The translations under genes and the position numbers were made by a program. The notes beneath the pieces were generated by a model, which did no database searches, had not been told where the DNA came from, and saw nothing but the letters and a program-made list of their open reading frames with translations. 54,260 nucleotides of DNA from Gammaproteobacteria bacterium (lineage in GTDB: Bacteria; Pseudomonadota; Gammaproteobacteria; Steroidobacterales; Steroidobacteraceae): NCBI GenBank assembly GCA_005878835.1, contig VBMV01000070.1, forward strand, positions 1 to 54,260. The letters run 5' to 3'. Shown here one piece after another: positions 7,511-17,542 of the stretch. Positions within the stretch are counted from its first letter, which is position 1, and each line of letters opens with the position of its first letter.

Positions 7511-10192
7511 TTAGAACTTGTACTGGGCCGTGAAGTTGAGCTCGCGACCCTCAATCGGCCGAGCAAGGAGTACATTGCCGAGGCCAGTCGCCGCACCGAG
7601 CTTGCGTGCATTGCCTTCCGTGAGGCCGATCTCGTTGGTCAGGTTCGTGCCCTGGACGCGCAGCTCCCAGTTCTTCTGGAAGGTCGCGACGAGTCCGGCC
7701 CCGACCATGTAGTAGCTGCCGAGGGGTTGTCCGCCCACGATGTCCTCGTAGCGCTGGCCGGCGTGCTCATACGTCACCCATCCGGTCACGTCTCCCCAGG
7801 GGAACGGTTGGGTGTAGCTGGGCGTGAGCCGGACCTGGAACTTCGGCTGGCGCTGCAGCGGTGCACCATTGGGCGAGGCGCACGCAACCAGGTTGCCGAG
7901 GATATCTGTGTACCGTAGACAACCGTGGTAATCCGAGTAGGTGCCGTCCATGTAGTCGCCGACTACTGTCAGTTTCAGATGCTCGATCGGCGTCAGGGTG
8001 CCGATGAAATCGATGCCCTTGGAATCGGCGCCGTAGGTGGATGTGGCACCGGGGATCTGTATTCCGTTCTTATCGGTTTGCGTGTACTGCAGACCCGTGA
8101 ATTGCTTTTTGTAGGCGCTGACATCGAGGTACGCCATCGCGCTCTGGAACTTGAATCCGACTTCGTAATTGGTGATCGTCTGGGTCGGCGCAAAATTGCC
8201 GTTGGCACCCCGTACGTTATTGTCGAAGTCATCGAAGTGCACACCGGTATTGGCGCGGACATACGCGCTCATATTGCTCGCGAACTCGTAGTTTGCGCCG
8301 CCGGTGAACGACGGTTTGGTCGTTTGATAGTGCTCGAAGTCCCACGTGCCGTTACAGAGCGGCACCGCATTGTCCCAGAGGTCGAATGCGGTCCCCATTT
8401 GCGTACTGGTCCGATTGCACGTGCGCTGATGCACGTCGATCTTCTCGACCCGCGCCGAGGCATCGAAGATCCACTGGTTGACCTTCCATGAATCCGACAG
8501 GAAGCCGGCAATGTTCGTGGCGTTCCCGTGCGCGAGGATGTTGTAGTTGCCGTTCGAGTCGACGATGCCCTGCGGACTGGTCAGGTTGAAGGTGTTTCCG
8601 CCCTGTACGTAATTCAAAGTAATCCCCGTGGCATTGGGCGTGTTGGTCATCAGCATCTGGTTGCCGAGAGACCAGTTGTCGTCATCGCTGTACCGGGCGA
8701 GGTAGACGCCACCGGTCACGGTGTTGCCCTCAAAGATCGTCTTGCTCACGCGAAATTCGTCTACGAAGCTTTGGAGCTCCTTCTGGATGTACCACCAGCC
8801 CTGCCGGATCACGCTCTGGCCCCCCGCCACCGCGGCACCACCGCCGGCATAGGCTGACTGGACGTTGGTCGCGAGCGGCAGACCCTGTCCATCGACCCCG
8901 AGGTTGTTGTGATCTATCGCCCCGTTCGGGTAGAAGTTCCCGTTGACGGTGACCGGTCCGCAATAGCCCGCCGGCTGCGGCACCTGGCAACCGTAGAGGT
9001 AGTAGCTCAAGGGCCGCGGATTCGGGCCCGAGAACAGGGCATTGGTGTTGAGGTGCCCGCCGTCGAACAGGAAGTTGTTGAGCACCGACCAGTCGCCGAA
9101 TTTCTGGTCCCACTTGATGCCGAAGTAGTACAGCTCTCCCCCGCGCCCGTTGGCGAGATCGGCACCCTCGAAACCGCCGCCCGGATTCGGGATCGTCACA
9201 TGCTGGATGGCGTGGCTTCCATAGGAGCCAGTGAGCGGGTCGAAGCCCGGATAGGCGCCGAAACTGTCGCTGCCAGACTGAATCACTGGGATCGGTACGA
9301 TGAACTGATTCTTGTCGTCCAGCCCGCGGGCCCAGAACATGAGCGACCCTCCATCGAGATCGTGGGTTAGGGTCGCCGTGATCTGGCCGCCCTCGTCGGC
9401 CTTGAACTGCGGCGAGCGGACACCGTCCGATGACCGGTAGAAGCCGCCGACACTCGCGAGCCACCCGGGTATGACAGGGAAGCCGTAGAAGCCGTCGACC
9501 CTGATCAAGTGCTCATTGCCGTAGGTGACCCCCGCCTCGCCGCTCGGCTCGGCCGTGCCGCGCCTCAGGAGGAAGTTGGCCGTGGCGCCCATCTGTCCCG
9601 GACCGAACACAGCGCCCGGCCCGCCTTGCACTACTTCGACGCGCTGGATCGTGTTATCGAGACGGAACAACGAGCTCGAGTCCATGAACGAAAGCGAAGG
9701 CATACCATAGAGCGGCATCCCTTCGATCATGTTGGTGAAGTACGGCGCGTCGCCGCCACCTGGAATGCCGGCGATCTCGATGTTGGCGCCGGTCTGGCCG
9801 CCGGATGATTCCGGCCAGATTCCGGGCGACACCTTCAGAATGTCGGCGGTGCTCTTAGGGTTCGCTTCCTTGATCTGCTCGGCGTCGACCGCGACGATGT
9901 TGTAGCTGGCGTCGAGCTTCTTCACGCCCGTCGCGCTGGCCGTCACCACGACCTCCTGCAGCGCCTCGGCAGCTTGTCCGCCCGCGGGAGCCGGTTCCTG
10001 CCCGTAGGCCGCGCCCCCGGTGCCCCAGAGAATCCCGGCCACCGCGGCCGCGACGCTGTTTGCGGCACCGACTCGGAGCCCCGGCCGTCGCAGGATCGAT
10101 GCCTGCGCAGGCAGCGCAGCGACTGCTGACATGGGCGCTCGTCGAGCCAGCCGCGCACTCCTGCGCAGCGCCTTGTTGCTTTTCACTCTCAT
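7511..10192 (-). CDS. TonB-dependent outer-membrane receptor
   Basis: 893 residues from the ATG at 10192, which follows a G-rich Shine-Dalgarno region. The N-terminus is a long Arg-rich leader with a hydrophobic segment, then EVVVTASATG. Next comes the plug: NPKSTADILKVSPGIWP, IQRVEVVQGGPGAVFGPGQM. The C-terminal part is a beta-barrel with the alternating pattern of porins, ending in aromatic Phe (NFTAQYKF). It imports a ligand through the outer membrane using TonB energy. With GH65 and a second glycosidase-like gene just upstream on the same strand, an oligosaccharide ligand is likely. There is no TonB-box-independent clue to the exact ligand. Confidence 0.93.
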   Translation of the reverse strand: MRVKSNKALRRSARLARRAPMSAVAALPAQASILRRPGLRVGAANSVAAAVAGILWGTGGAAYGQEPAPAGGQAAEALQEVVVTASATGVKKLDASYNIVAVDAEQIKEANPKSTADILKVSPGIWPESSGGQTGANIEIAGIPGGGDAPYFTNMIEGMPLYGMPSLSFMDSSSLFRLDNTIQRVEVVQGGPGAVFGPGQMGATANFLLRRGTAEPSGEAGVTYGNEHLIRVDGFYGFPVIPGWLASVGGFYRSSDGVRSPQFKADEGGQITATLTHDLDGGSLMFWARGLDDKNQFIVPIPVIQSGSDSFGAYPGFDPLTGSYGSHAIQHVTIPNPGGGFEGADLANGRGGELYYFGIKWDQKFGDWSVLNNFLFDGGHLNTNALFSGPNPRPLSYYLYGCQVPQPAGYCGPVTVNGNFYPNGAIDHNNLGVDGQGLPLATNVQSAYAGGGAAVAGGQSVIRQGWWYIQKELQSFVDEFRVSKTIFEGNTVTGGVYLARYSDDDNWSLGNQMLMTNTPNATGITLNYVQGGNTFNLTSPQGIVDSNGNYNILAHGNATNIAGFLSDSWKVNQWIFDASARVEKIDVHQRTCNRTSTQMGTAFDLWDNAVPLCNGTWDFEHYQTTKPSFTGGANYEFASNMSAYVRANTGVHFDDFDNNVRGANGNFAPTQTITNYEVGFKFQSAMAYLDVSAYKKQFTGLQYTQTDKNGIQIPGATSTYGADSKGIDFIGTLTPIEHLKLTVVGDYMDGTYSDYHGCLRYTDILGNLVACASPNGAPLQRQPKFQVRLTPSYTQPFPWGDVTGWVTYEHAGQRYEDIVGGQPLGSYYMVGAGLVATFQKNWELRVQGTNLTNEIGLTEGNARKLGAATGLGNVLLARPIEGRELNFTAQYKF

Positions 10193-10378
10193 GGAGATCC
10201 CCCCTCCCCGAAATGCTGATGGATAAAGCGAATCGGATCTGCAAGTCGCCGTAATTAAAGGAGTGCCGGCTGCTTGTGCTCTACGCCTTCCCCTCAATCG
10301 TCGCCGGACGTAGGCGCGTCGCGCGCCTTGGCATCTCGCGCGAAACTCTAATTCGAATGATTGGCATTAACAAGCTTT

Positions 10379-10394
10379 GTTGCGAATTTGCAAC
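10379..10394. promoter_or_regulatory. 16-bp LacI-like operator candidate
   Basis: GTTGCGAATTTGCAAC is palindromic at 14 of 16 positions, with GTTGC/GCAAC arms around an AT-rich centre. It lies about 185 bases upstream of the receptor start. Size and arms resemble LacI-family operators. No regulator of that family is encoded in the window. Confidence 0.45.
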
Positions 10395-10451
10395 GAGGCG
10401 TGGCACAGCCCGGAGCCTGCATCGGCTGAGCCTTGGCACCTAGATCCGCCC

Positions 10452-10487
10452 CACCGACGCCGCGCTGCCACATGCCGGGCGTCGGTG
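10452..10487 (-). terminator. Hairpin downstream of the GH65 gene
   Basis: CACCGACGCC (10452-10461) and GGCGTCGGTG (10478-10487) are perfect 10-bp inverted arms around a 16-base loop. It lies 85 bases beyond the GH65 stop. No T-tract follows on either strand, so it may instead block or stabilise RNA ends between GH65 and the receptor gene. Confidence 0.4.
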
Positions 10488-10523
10488 TGGTGAGCTCACG
10501 ACCAACGCCACCTGCTGCTTAGC

Positions 10524-10565
10524 GTCTGCTGCTGAGCGCAAGCCGTCTGCTGCCGAGTGCATGCG
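10524..10565 (-). repeat. Two tandem imperfect 21-bp repeats
   Basis: Units at 10524-10544 and 10545-10565 both start GTCTGCTGC and match at about 17 of 21 positions. A partial third copy (CCTGCTGCTTAGC) precedes them at 10511. They lie at the 3' end of the GH65 unit; function unknown. Confidence 0.5.
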
Positions 10566-10572
10566 GCGTGCG

Positions 10573-12840
10573 TCAATGCACCTGGCGCCTCAAGCGCACC
10601 ACGCCAGCGGCATCGCGCGCGATGCGGATATTCAGGCGCTGGCCGCGGAAGCTCAGGTTGCGCAAGGTGAGCGACTTCCAGCCCGGCGGCAGGACGGGCG
10701 CATACGCCTCGATGAGTCCCGTCTCGCGAATGCGCAGTCCGCTGAAGCCGTAGATCAGGCTCTGCAGATATCCGCCGGAGCCCGTCAGGAAGTACCCGAC
10801 ATTGTTGCCGGCCGTCTCGGTGCGCACGTTGAAGGGCGGCTTGAGCGTGCCGCCGGTGAAATTGGTGGCGAACCAGGCTGCGGCATCGGCCGCAGCACCG
10901 ATCGTGTCGGCGGCGATCGACCGCGGTGCAATGCCCATGCTGGCCGCAGCAACCCGTGCGACGGAGCTCGGGCGAATGCCGTACTCGTAATCATGGCGTC
11001 GCAACTGCGCGTCCATGGCGAGATCCAGCGAGGGCAGGAACAACAGCGCCATCGGGCCGCCTCCGAAGTCCTCGTCGCTGCGGTCGACCATCACGGCGGG
11101 GTCGAAGGCCAGGTGATGCTCCCCGCCCGGGGCGAGCGGGATGTACAGCAGCCGCGCGATGCGGCTCCAGAGCGGATCGGGGCGTTCGCCGAGCACGCCT
11201 GCTGCAGCGGTGGCGATGCTCAGCGCCTTGGCGGCCGATACATTCGTGAAGGTATCGTTCGGAATGTCCGTGTTCGACTCGGCCACGGAATTGACGTGCG
11301 CGATCCCGTAGCGCTGCGCGCCCGGATCGTAGGTGGCGCGGCTCGCCCAGAAGCGGGCGACCTCGCGGATCACCGGCCAGCCGTGCGCTCGCAACCAATC
11401 GCGGTCGTGCGTGGCCAGATAGTATTGCCACTGCGCGATCGCGACATCCGCGTTCACGTGAATTTCGGTTTCTCCCAGGACGTAGGCAGAGTGCGGCGTC
11501 TGTTCGCTGCCGTTCTCCGGGTCTGATTCCCACGGGTACATGGCTCCGTCGAAGCCGCGCTGCCGCGCCCGCTGCCGTGCCGCATCCAGGGTGCGCTCGC
11601 GGAACGCGACCATGGGTTTTGCGCGTTCGGGGTGCAGCAGCAGCAACGCCGGAAATATCCAGGTGTCGGCATCCCAGAACGCATGACCGGCGTAACAGGT
11701 GGTCAGCCCGCAGGGACCGACCGGCCACGCCGTATCGGCCGTCGCACTCGCCAGCAGGTAATACAGCTCCGAGTGGGCAACCTGCTGAGCCTTCGCATCC
11801 CCCTCGATGAGAATGTCCGGCTGCCACAGCGCGTCCCAGGCCGCACGATGCTCCTCCAGCAGGCGGGCGAATCCGCGGTCGCGCGCCTCGCGGGCCAGAG
11901 CCAGATCATCGGTTGCGTTGCCGCCCCACCCGGCGCGCGACACGGCGATGAACTTGGTGAAGTCATACGTCCGGCCCCGCTCGACCCTGATGCTGACATC
12001 GAGCGCGAGCCGGTAGCGGTCACGGTGCACGGTCACCGTTTCCGGCGGCACCCCCTCCGGCAGCGCTACCGCGGCGGCCATCGCCATGGGCAGGCCCTGC
12101 TCGGCCTGGCCGTCGAGCCACAGCGACAGCGAGCCCCCATCGCCCTCGCTCGCGCGCACCTCGGTGTAGCCGGGGTACCAGAGCGCCTCGCGGTCGGGCG
12201 TGGCGGGGGCTCGCGGCTCGAGCGACAAGCCATTCGCCGCCAGGGCCTCCTCCATCTCGGGACCGCTCATCTGCGCGAGCGGAAACCGCGGAGCGTGCGG
12301 TGCCCACAGCATGAGCGCAAACGACAACTGCACCACCCCGTCATAATCCGGCGTGATCCTGAAACGACTCGCCGCCAGATGCGGGGACGCCTCACTGACC
12401 AGCGTTGTGACCTCGACCGCGGTTTCCCGGCCGCGATCGAGGTAGCGATAACTCGTCGTCAACGTGGCTTCGTGCAGATCGAGGGTCTGCCGGTAGTCCC
12501 TGAAATCGCGCTCGTTCAGCGGGGCTCTGTTCATCCACGCCTGACCCGCTCCGGTGGGACTCGAGCTGAAGTCGATCTCGGTCCACCCGGGAACGGCCGC
12601 CGGGCGCGAGATATCGCCCGCAGCGTAGTCCATGAACGCGACCAGGTAGGCCCGCGTGGCCTCGGTGCCCCGCGGTGCGCTCAGGGCCGAGATGTAACCA
12701 TTGGCGAGATAAGCCGGAAAATAGGCGGGCAGATCCTCGAGCCCGGCGCTCAGGCGAAAGCTCGCATCCGTCTCGCCGCGGGCGCTCGCGGTGGCAACCA
12801 GGAAAAAAAGCGCGTACAGCACAGCACCGATGCGACTCAT
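10573..12840 (-). CDS. Glycoside hydrolase family 65 (PGGHG / kojibiose-hydrolase type), exported
   Basis: 755 residues with a signal peptide (ALFFLVATASA, cleavage near residue 21). The start at 12840 is 8 bases after the upstream stop, and its AGAGAGG ribosome-binding site overlaps that stop. Residues about 388-440 contain FWDADTWIFPALLLLHPE and GFDGAMYPWES. Residues 456-467 contain GETEIHVNADVA. These match the human glucosylgalactosyl-hydroxylysine glucosidase and bacterial GH65 hydrolases, with Glu459 as the general acid. GH65 members attack alpha-glucosides; this subtype hydrolyses rather than phosphorolyses, with alpha-1,2-glucosides such as kojibiose as known substrates. Probably periplasmic, feeding on sugars imported by the neighbouring receptor. 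Confidence 0.88.
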   Translation of the reverse strand: MSRIGAVLYALFFLVATASARGETDASFRLSAGLEDLPAYFPAYLANGYISALSAPRGTEATRAYLVAFMDYAAGDISRPAAVPGWTEIDFSSSPTGAGQAWMNRAPLNERDFRDYRQTLDLHEATLTTSYRYLDRGRETAVEVTTLVSEASPHLAASRFRITPDYDGVVQLSFALMLWAPHAPRFPLAQMSGPEMEEALAANGLSLEPRAPATPDREALWYPGYTEVRASEGDGGSLSLWLDGQAEQGLPMAMAAAVALPEGVPPETVTVHRDRYRLALDVSIRVERGRTYDFTKFIAVSRAGWGGNATDDLALAREARDRGFARLLEEHRAAWDALWQPDILIEGDAKAQQVAHSELYYLLASATADTAWPVGPCGLTTCYAGHAFWDADTWIFPALLLLHPERAKPMVAFRERTLDAARQRARQRGFDGAMYPWESDPENGSEQTPHSAYVLGETEIHVNADVAIAQWQYYLATHDRDWLRAHGWPVIREVARFWASRATYDPGAQRYGIAHVNSVAESNTDIPNDTFTNVSAAKALSIATAAAGVLGERPDPLWSRIARLLYIPLAPGGEHHLAFDPAVMVDRSDEDFGGGPMALLFLPSLDLAMDAQLRRHDYEYGIRPSSVARVAAASMGIAPRSIAADTIGAAADAAAWFATNFTGGTLKPPFNVRTETAGNNVGYFLTGSGGYLQSLIYGFSGLRIRETGLIEAYAPVLPPGWKSLTLRNLSFRGQRLNIRIARDAAGVVRLRRQVH

Positions 12841-12848
12841 GGGTGGAA

Positions 12849-14978
12849 CTACCTCTCTGGCAACTGCCGGGACGCGGAGTCTGCCCGCAACACGCCAACC
12901 TGCGCATCGGAGGATGCGTTCAGCGCGGTATGCGGCGGCTTCACGGCCAGATACACCGTGCTCCACAGCTGCGCTGCGTTGGACTCGTCTGCGTCCGCGG
13001 CGGCGGCCCCGAATGGCGCCACCCGATAGTGGCCGGCGTCGAACGACCACGACCACAATTCGGAATTGTTGATGGAGCGGGTTGCGTTGATGGCCGACCA
13101 CAGGACCTGCTGCGCCTCGAGGAGATGAGTGCGCACGGTGAGCGGTAGATCGCGGCGCTGCAGTTGCCGCTCCAGCCCGGCGGCGAACAGGGCTTGCTGC
13201 CACGACCATACGACGGTGCCGTGATAGGCGTTGCGGGTGAAGCGCGCCTGCAACGCCGGCGCGCAGAATGCGGGATTGGCGACCAGCATCCCTGCGTCGG
13301 TCATCAGGCCGGCGGGGAACGGACGCACCAGCACGGTGACGGCCCGGTCGACCTGTTCCGGATCCAGGTCTGCGAACAACAGCGCAAAGCCCTCGTCCGA
13401 ATGCATGACCGGGATCGGCTTTCCCGACGCATCGAGCGCGATCGCATGGAAGCGCAGATCGCCGGGGCCCAAGGCTGCGAGGGCGGGCTGCGCCGCAATG
13501 GCCTGTGAGGTGGCATAGGCCTCGATGGCGCCGTCGGCTTGCTTGCGAGGTATGGCCACTTCGAACAGTTGCGGCGCCTTCGCACGCCAGACGCTCGCCA
13601 TCTGCGGGGCGCGAGCGAACAGCGCACGATCAGCCGGGTTCAGATACGGTGACAAGAGACCACTGTCATTGAGCTGCGCCGCGGCCTCGAGGGCCGCCGG
13701 GACCAGCACCGCATCGACGTCGTACGGATAGCGGCCCCGCCCGATGCCCTCCTCGCTGTCCCGCCAGTCGCCCACCGAGAACCCGGCCTTCAGCCCGATG
13801 AGATGTGCGGTGCCGGGGTCTGCGGCGAACGCCGACGCGCTCTGCAACACGAACCGCAGGTTGGCGACCAGGGCTGCGCCGCGGGTGCCGCGCACGCCCG
13901 CCTCGCCGGCGGGCGCGGCCAGGAACGCGGCGGCCCGCGCCCGTGCACGCGGATCGTGAACCAACCAGGCGCTGACCACCGGGGCGAGCAGATAGTCGCC
14001 GTCGATCATCTTGTAGTCGAATACCGGCGCGGCGGAGCGCGAGCCATCGCTTTGCAGGTGATCGAGCACCGCGCGCTCGCCGATGTCCTCCTCGTGCGCA
14101 ACCTCTCCTTGCACTGACAGCCGTGCGAGCACCGAGGAGAGTCCCGCCTCGACCGCCGTCGCACTCAGAACGGGCATCAGCAGGCGCACAGCCATCAGGG
14201 TATCCCGCCCGAAGTAAGTGTCGAAGCGCCACGAGCCGGCGAGCAGCTTTTCGCGATACGCGAGAAACGTCAGCGTGTCACGAGCCGCGGCATCCGACCC
14301 GGCCGAGTCGTTCAACAGCTGGCGGCCCAGGAGCGGAGTCAGCGGCGTCTCGCCCGTGAGGCCCGTGATCCGCAAACCGATCTTGCCGTCGGGGCCCGCG
14401 CGGATGTGTCCATCACTCAGCTGCCCATGGGTGACTTCGAGCACCAGCCGATAGCCCGCGGCTCCGTCGAGCCGGTCGCGGGACCAGCTGAGCGTGCGCC
14501 CGTGCTCGGTGGGGGTGGCTGCAACGGCGGAGGGCATGGTGCCGAGCAACTGATAGTCGCGCAGCACGCGAATACTGGAGAGCACCGCCTGGCGGATTTG
14601 CAGGTCCTGGCCCTCGACGGTGGCCTGCGCCGAGATGCCGTACAGCGCGCGCCCGCGGGCGTCGGAGTCGTGGACGGCCACCGGCGGACCGCGCAGCCTG
14701 AAGCTCGCCCTGTCGGCGTGGTGCACGAACCAGAGACCCACGCCGCTGTTGCCGGCCGGAAAGGCGATCAGGATGCGCGGGTCGGTTCCGGAGCGCAGCA
14801 ACAGATGCGCCGCAACGTTGCCTTCGCGCGCGAAGCGGTTGAGGTTGAGACCGTCCTGAACTTCGAAGTCGAGCCGTGGCGCCGTCGGCTGCGGCGCCGC
14901 AGCTGTCATTGGCCCCACGAAGACGGCAATGACAATGGCTATCTGTGCGTACGGAGGCGCCCGTCTGGTGAGCTGCAT
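12849..14978 (-). CDS. Exported six-hairpin glycosidase-like protein
   Basis: 709 residues with a short signal peptide (IAIVIAVFVGPMTAAA). The N-terminal ~200 residues are beta-rich. From about residue 225, SWRFDTYFGRDTLMAVRLL and repeated helical pairs resemble the (alpha/alpha)6 barrel of glycogen-debranching-type and GH63-like enzymes; WRDSEEGIGRGRYPYDVDA and NAYHGTVVWSWQQALFA support this. I cannot assign a numbered GH family. It precedes the GH65 gene by 8 bases in one operon and probably works on the same glycan. No clear Shine-Dalgarno precedes the start. Confidence 0.72.
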   Translation of the reverse strand: MQLTRRAPPYAQIAIVIAVFVGPMTAAAPQPTAPRLDFEVQDGLNLNRFAREGNVAAHLLLRSGTDPRILIAFPAGNSGVGLWFVHHADRASFRLRGPPVAVHDSDARGRALYGISAQATVEGQDLQIRQAVLSSIRVLRDYQLLGTMPSAVAATPTEHGRTLSWSRDRLDGAAGYRLVLEVTHGQLSDGHIRAGPDGKIGLRITGLTGETPLTPLLGRQLLNDSAGSDAAARDTLTFLAYREKLLAGSWRFDTYFGRDTLMAVRLLMPVLSATAVEAGLSSVLARLSVQGEVAHEEDIGERAVLDHLQSDGSRSAAPVFDYKMIDGDYLLAPVVSAWLVHDPRARARAAAFLAAPAGEAGVRGTRGAALVANLRFVLQSASAFAADPGTAHLIGLKAGFSVGDWRDSEEGIGRGRYPYDVDAVLVPAALEAAAQLNDSGLLSPYLNPADRALFARAPQMASVWRAKAPQLFEVAIPRKQADGAIEAYATSQAIAAQPALAALGPGDLRFHAIALDASGKPIPVMHSDEGFALLFADLDPEQVDRAVTVLVRPFPAGLMTDAGMLVANPAFCAPALQARFTRNAYHGTVVWSWQQALFAAGLERQLQRRDLPLTVRTHLLEAQQVLWSAINATRSINNSELWSWSFDAGHYRVAPFGAAAADADESNAAQLWSTVYLAVKPPHTALNASSDAQVGVLRADSASRQLPER

Positions 14979-15081
14979 TTCACGCCGTGTGCATCACTTG
15001 AAACCGAACGCGGCCGGGATTGTAGCGCGTCTATCGCATCCTGCCTGCCTCGCGCTTAGACTTCCGGCAAAGGATGTGGGG

Positions 15082-16008
15082 ATGAAGCGCACCTGTCTGG
15101 CGTTCCTCGCCGGCGTACTGCCGGCGCTGTCCGCGGCCCCGCACGCGGCCACGCTGGGCGTCTCCATGGCTTTGTTCGATGACAACTTCCTGACTGCGGT
15201 CCGTGCCAGCATGAAGGAGCGGGCGCAACAGCTGAGCGTCCCGATCCAGTTCGAAGACGCCCAGAACGACATCGGCAGACAGCTTAACCAGATCCAGAAT
15301 TTCATTGCGCAGAGAGTGGACGCCATCATCGTCAACCCCGTCGACACCGATGCGACGCCCACAATGACTCGACTCGCGGTGCGCGCCGGCATACCGCTCG
15401 TGTACGTGAACCGCATGCCCGCCGACAAGCAGCTGCCGCCCAGGGTCTCCTTCGTCGGATCCGACGACGCTCAATCGGGCACTCTGCAGATGGCGGAAGT
15501 CTGCCGGCTCCTGCAGGGCAAGGGCGACATCGTCATCCTGGTCGGCGAGCTCACGAATCAGGCCGCCCGGCAGCGTACCCAGGACATCTATGACGTGATC
15601 GCCAGGCCGCCGTGCCGCGGCATACGGGTTCTGGAGAAGCAGAGCGCCAACTGGAAGCGCACCGAGGCCGCCGACCTCATGACCAACTGGTTGAGCGCCG
15701 GCCTGCGTCCGCAGGCGGTGGTCGCCAACGACGATGAGATGGCCATCGGCGCCATCCAATCCCTGAAGCAGGCAAAACTGCTGTCGCGAACGATCGTCGC
15801 GGGAATCGACGCCACGCCCGATGCACTCGCCGCAATGAAAGCGGGGGATCTCAAGGCGACCGTGTTCCAGAACGCCCCTGCCCAGGGCACGGGAGCGGTC
15901 GATACCGCGCTGAAGCTCGTCAGGGGTGAGAAGGTTCCGAGCTTCGTGTGGGTCCCGTTCGAGCTGGTGACGCCCGGGAATCTGACGCATTACCTGGGCA
16001 GGCACTGA
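15082..16008 (+). CDS. ibpA: Sugar/inositol ABC transporter substrate-binding protein (IbpA/RbsB type)
   Basis: 308 residues. The start at 15082 gives a signal peptide ([19 protein letters not shown]). The mature part is a periplasmic binding protein type 1: [51 protein letters not shown] and [11 protein letters not shown]. The ATPase gene starts 2 bases after the stop and the permease follows. Because an inositol catabolic operon (iolDEBG) faces this transporter, myo-inositol is the likely ligand. Ribose or another sugar remains possible, so the symbol is provisional. Confidence 0.85.
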   Translation: MKRTCLAFLAGVLPALSAAPHAATLGVSMALFDDNFLTAVRASMKERAQQLSVPIQFEDAQNDIGRQLNQIQNFIAQRVDAIIVNPVDTDATPTMTRLAVRAGIPLVYVNRMPADKQLPPRVSFVGSDDAQSGTLQMAEVCRLLQGKGDIVILVGELTNQAARQRTQDIYDVIARPPCRGIRVLEKQSANWKRTEAADLMTNWLSAGLRPQAVVANDDEMAIGAIQSLKQAKLLSRTIVAGIDATPDALAAMKAGDLKATVFQNAPAQGTGAVDTALKLVRGEKVPSFVWVPFELVTPGNLTHYLGRH

Positions 16009-16010
16009 CC

Positions 16011-17522
16011 GTGCACAGCCTGGCCACCGACGTGCCCGATGGCTGCTTCCTGCAGGTCAGCCACCTCGGCAAGGCGTTCCCCGGAGTCGTGGCACTGGAC
16101 GACGTCTCCCTTCGGGTCAAGCGCGGTACGGTGCACGCACTCATCGGCGAAAACGGCGCCGGCAAGTCGACCCTCATGAAAATCATCGCGGGGATCTACA
16201 CCCCGGATGCCGGAGAGCTGCGCCTGCGGGGCGCTGCGGTGCACCTGAGCTCTCCACGGCAGGCCCTACGGAACGGCATCGCCATGATTCATCAGGAGCT
16301 GAACCTGATGCCCTTCATGAGCGTGGCGGAGAATATCTGGATCGGACGCGAGCCCATGAACGCCTGCGGATTGATCAGTCATCGCGAGCTACGCCGCAGG
16401 ACGCGCGCCCTGTTCGAGCGCTTCGGCGTCGATATCGACCCGCAGGCCGAGGTGCGCACCCTCTCGATCGCGCGCCGCCAGATGATCGAGATCGCAAAGG
16501 CCCTCTCGCACGAGTCCGAGCTGCTCATCATGGACGAGCCAACCTCGGCGCTCACCGAGAAGGACGCGGAGCACCTGTTCGCGATCATCCGCGAGCTGCG
16601 GGCGCAGGGGAAGAGCATTCTCTACATCACCCACAAGATGGACGAGCTGTTCGAGATCGCGGATGAGGTATCCGTGCTGCGTGACGGCCGATACATCGGC
16701 ACGGCAAGTCCCCTCGACCTCACCCGCGATGAGCTCATTCGCATGATGGTGGGCCGCGAGCTGTCGCAGATCTTCCCGAGCGCGCCGGCGCGCCCGGGCG
16801 CGGTCGTGCTGTCGGCGCGCGATCTGACTCTGGAGCCGCATTTTTACGGGATCGGCTTCGACCTGCACGCGGGGGAGATCCTCGGAATTGCCGGGCTGAT
16901 CGGCGCCGGCCGCAGCCAGCTGGCGGAGGCGCTGTTCGGCCTCACCCCGGCGAGCTCCGGGCGGGTTTGGATAGAAGGGTGCGAGGTGAAGCTCGATTCG
17001 CCGCAGACGGCGAGGTCGCGCGGCATGGCTTTCGTAACCGAGGATCGCAAGGAGACGGGCTGCTTCCTCAGGCTCAGCGTGCTCGAGAATCTGGAGATCG
17101 CGGTGCTCGAGGGCGACTTCGTGCGCTGCGGGTTCGTCCGCCGGCGCGCCGTGACGCAGGCCTGCGCGGCGATGAGCCGGTTGCTCGGCGTCAAGACGCC
17201 CGACCTGCACGAGCGCATCGAGAACCTCTCGGGTGGCAATCAGCAGAAGGTGCTGCTCGGGCGCTGGCTGCTCACGCGCCCGAAGATCCTCATTCTCGAT
17301 GAGCCGACGCGCGGGGTGGATGTGGGGGCCAAGGCCGAGATCCACCAGCTCATCACGCGGCTCGTCGCCGAGGGCGCCGCCGTCCTGATGATCTCCTCGG
17401 AGATGCCCGAGATCCTCGGCATGAGCCACCGCATCATGGTGATGCACGAGGGGCGCGTGACCGGAATCCTCGCGCGCGAGCAGGCGGACCAGGTGAAGAT
17501 CATGGACCTCGCCGCGCGCTAG
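16011..17522 (+). CDS. iatA: Sugar/inositol ABC transporter ATP-binding protein (two ABC domains)
   Basis: 503 residues from a GTG two bases after the binding-protein stop. There are two nucleotide-binding domains, as in RbsA/XylG/IatA. The first has Walker [10 protein letters not shown], signature LSIARRQ and Walker [12 protein letters not shown]. The second has the usual degenerate P-loop GLIGAGRSQ, then [16 protein letters not shown] and [15 protein letters not shown]. Couples ATP hydrolysis to uptake through the following permease. Inositol specificity rests on context. Confidence 0.93.
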   Translation: MHSLATDVPDGCFLQVSHLGKAFPGVVALDDVSLRVKRGTVHALIGENGAGKSTLMKIIAGIYTPDAGELRLRGAAVHLSSPRQALRNGIAMIHQELNLMPFMSVAENIWIGREPMNACGLISHRELRRRTRALFERFGVDIDPQAEVRTLSIARRQMIEIAKALSHESELLIMDEPTSALTEKDAEHLFAIIRELRAQGKSILYITHKMDELFEIADEVSVLRDGRYIGTASPLDLTRDELIRMMVGRELSQIFPSAPARPGAVVLSARDLTLEPHFYGIGFDLHAGEILGIAGLIGAGRSQLAEALFGLTPASSGRVWIEGCEVKLDSPQTARSRGMAFVTEDRKETGCFLRLSVLENLEIAVLEGDFVRCGFVRRRAVTQACAAMSRLLGVKTPDLHERIENLSGGNQQKVLLGRWLLTRPKILILDEPTRGVDVGAKAEIHQLITRLVAEGAAVLMISSEMPEILGMSHRIMVMHEGRVTGILAREQADQVKIMDLAAR

Positions 17523-17542
17523 GCGCTCGCCCAAGGCAAAGC

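Larger units (their letters stand above)
10193..10572 (-). promoter_or_regulatory. 380-bp intergenic region: promoter of the TonB receptor
   Basis: No gene is seen here. The left half is relatively AT-rich and contains the palindromes ATTCGAAT (10351-10358) and an operator-like repeat (10379-10394). On the minus strand TTGCAA (within that repeat) followed 17 bases later by TTAATG is a tentative promoter. The right half holds a long hairpin (10452-10487) and tandem 21-bp repeats (10524-10565). Confidence 0.5.

Noticed and set aside
5807-7918. A 703-codon plus-strand frame spanning the TPR and TonB genes
   Set aside because: Antisense to two convincing genes and crosses the gap and terminator hairpin between them; composition is that of a shadow frame.
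10500-10572. Short repeats near 10511-10565 as a CRISPR array
   Set aside because: Only two to three imperfect units without spacers; tandem duplication explains them.
12841-13209. N-terminal extension of the GH65 protein
   Set aside because: The extension overlaps the upstream glycosidase gene in another frame. The start at 12840 yields a signal peptide and has AGAGAGG upstream.
14979-15081. Promoter TTGAAA-N17-TGTAGC upstream of the binding-protein gene
   Set aside because: The -10 is poor and the region is GC-rich; not strong enough to annotate, although a promoter for one or both divergent genes must lie here.
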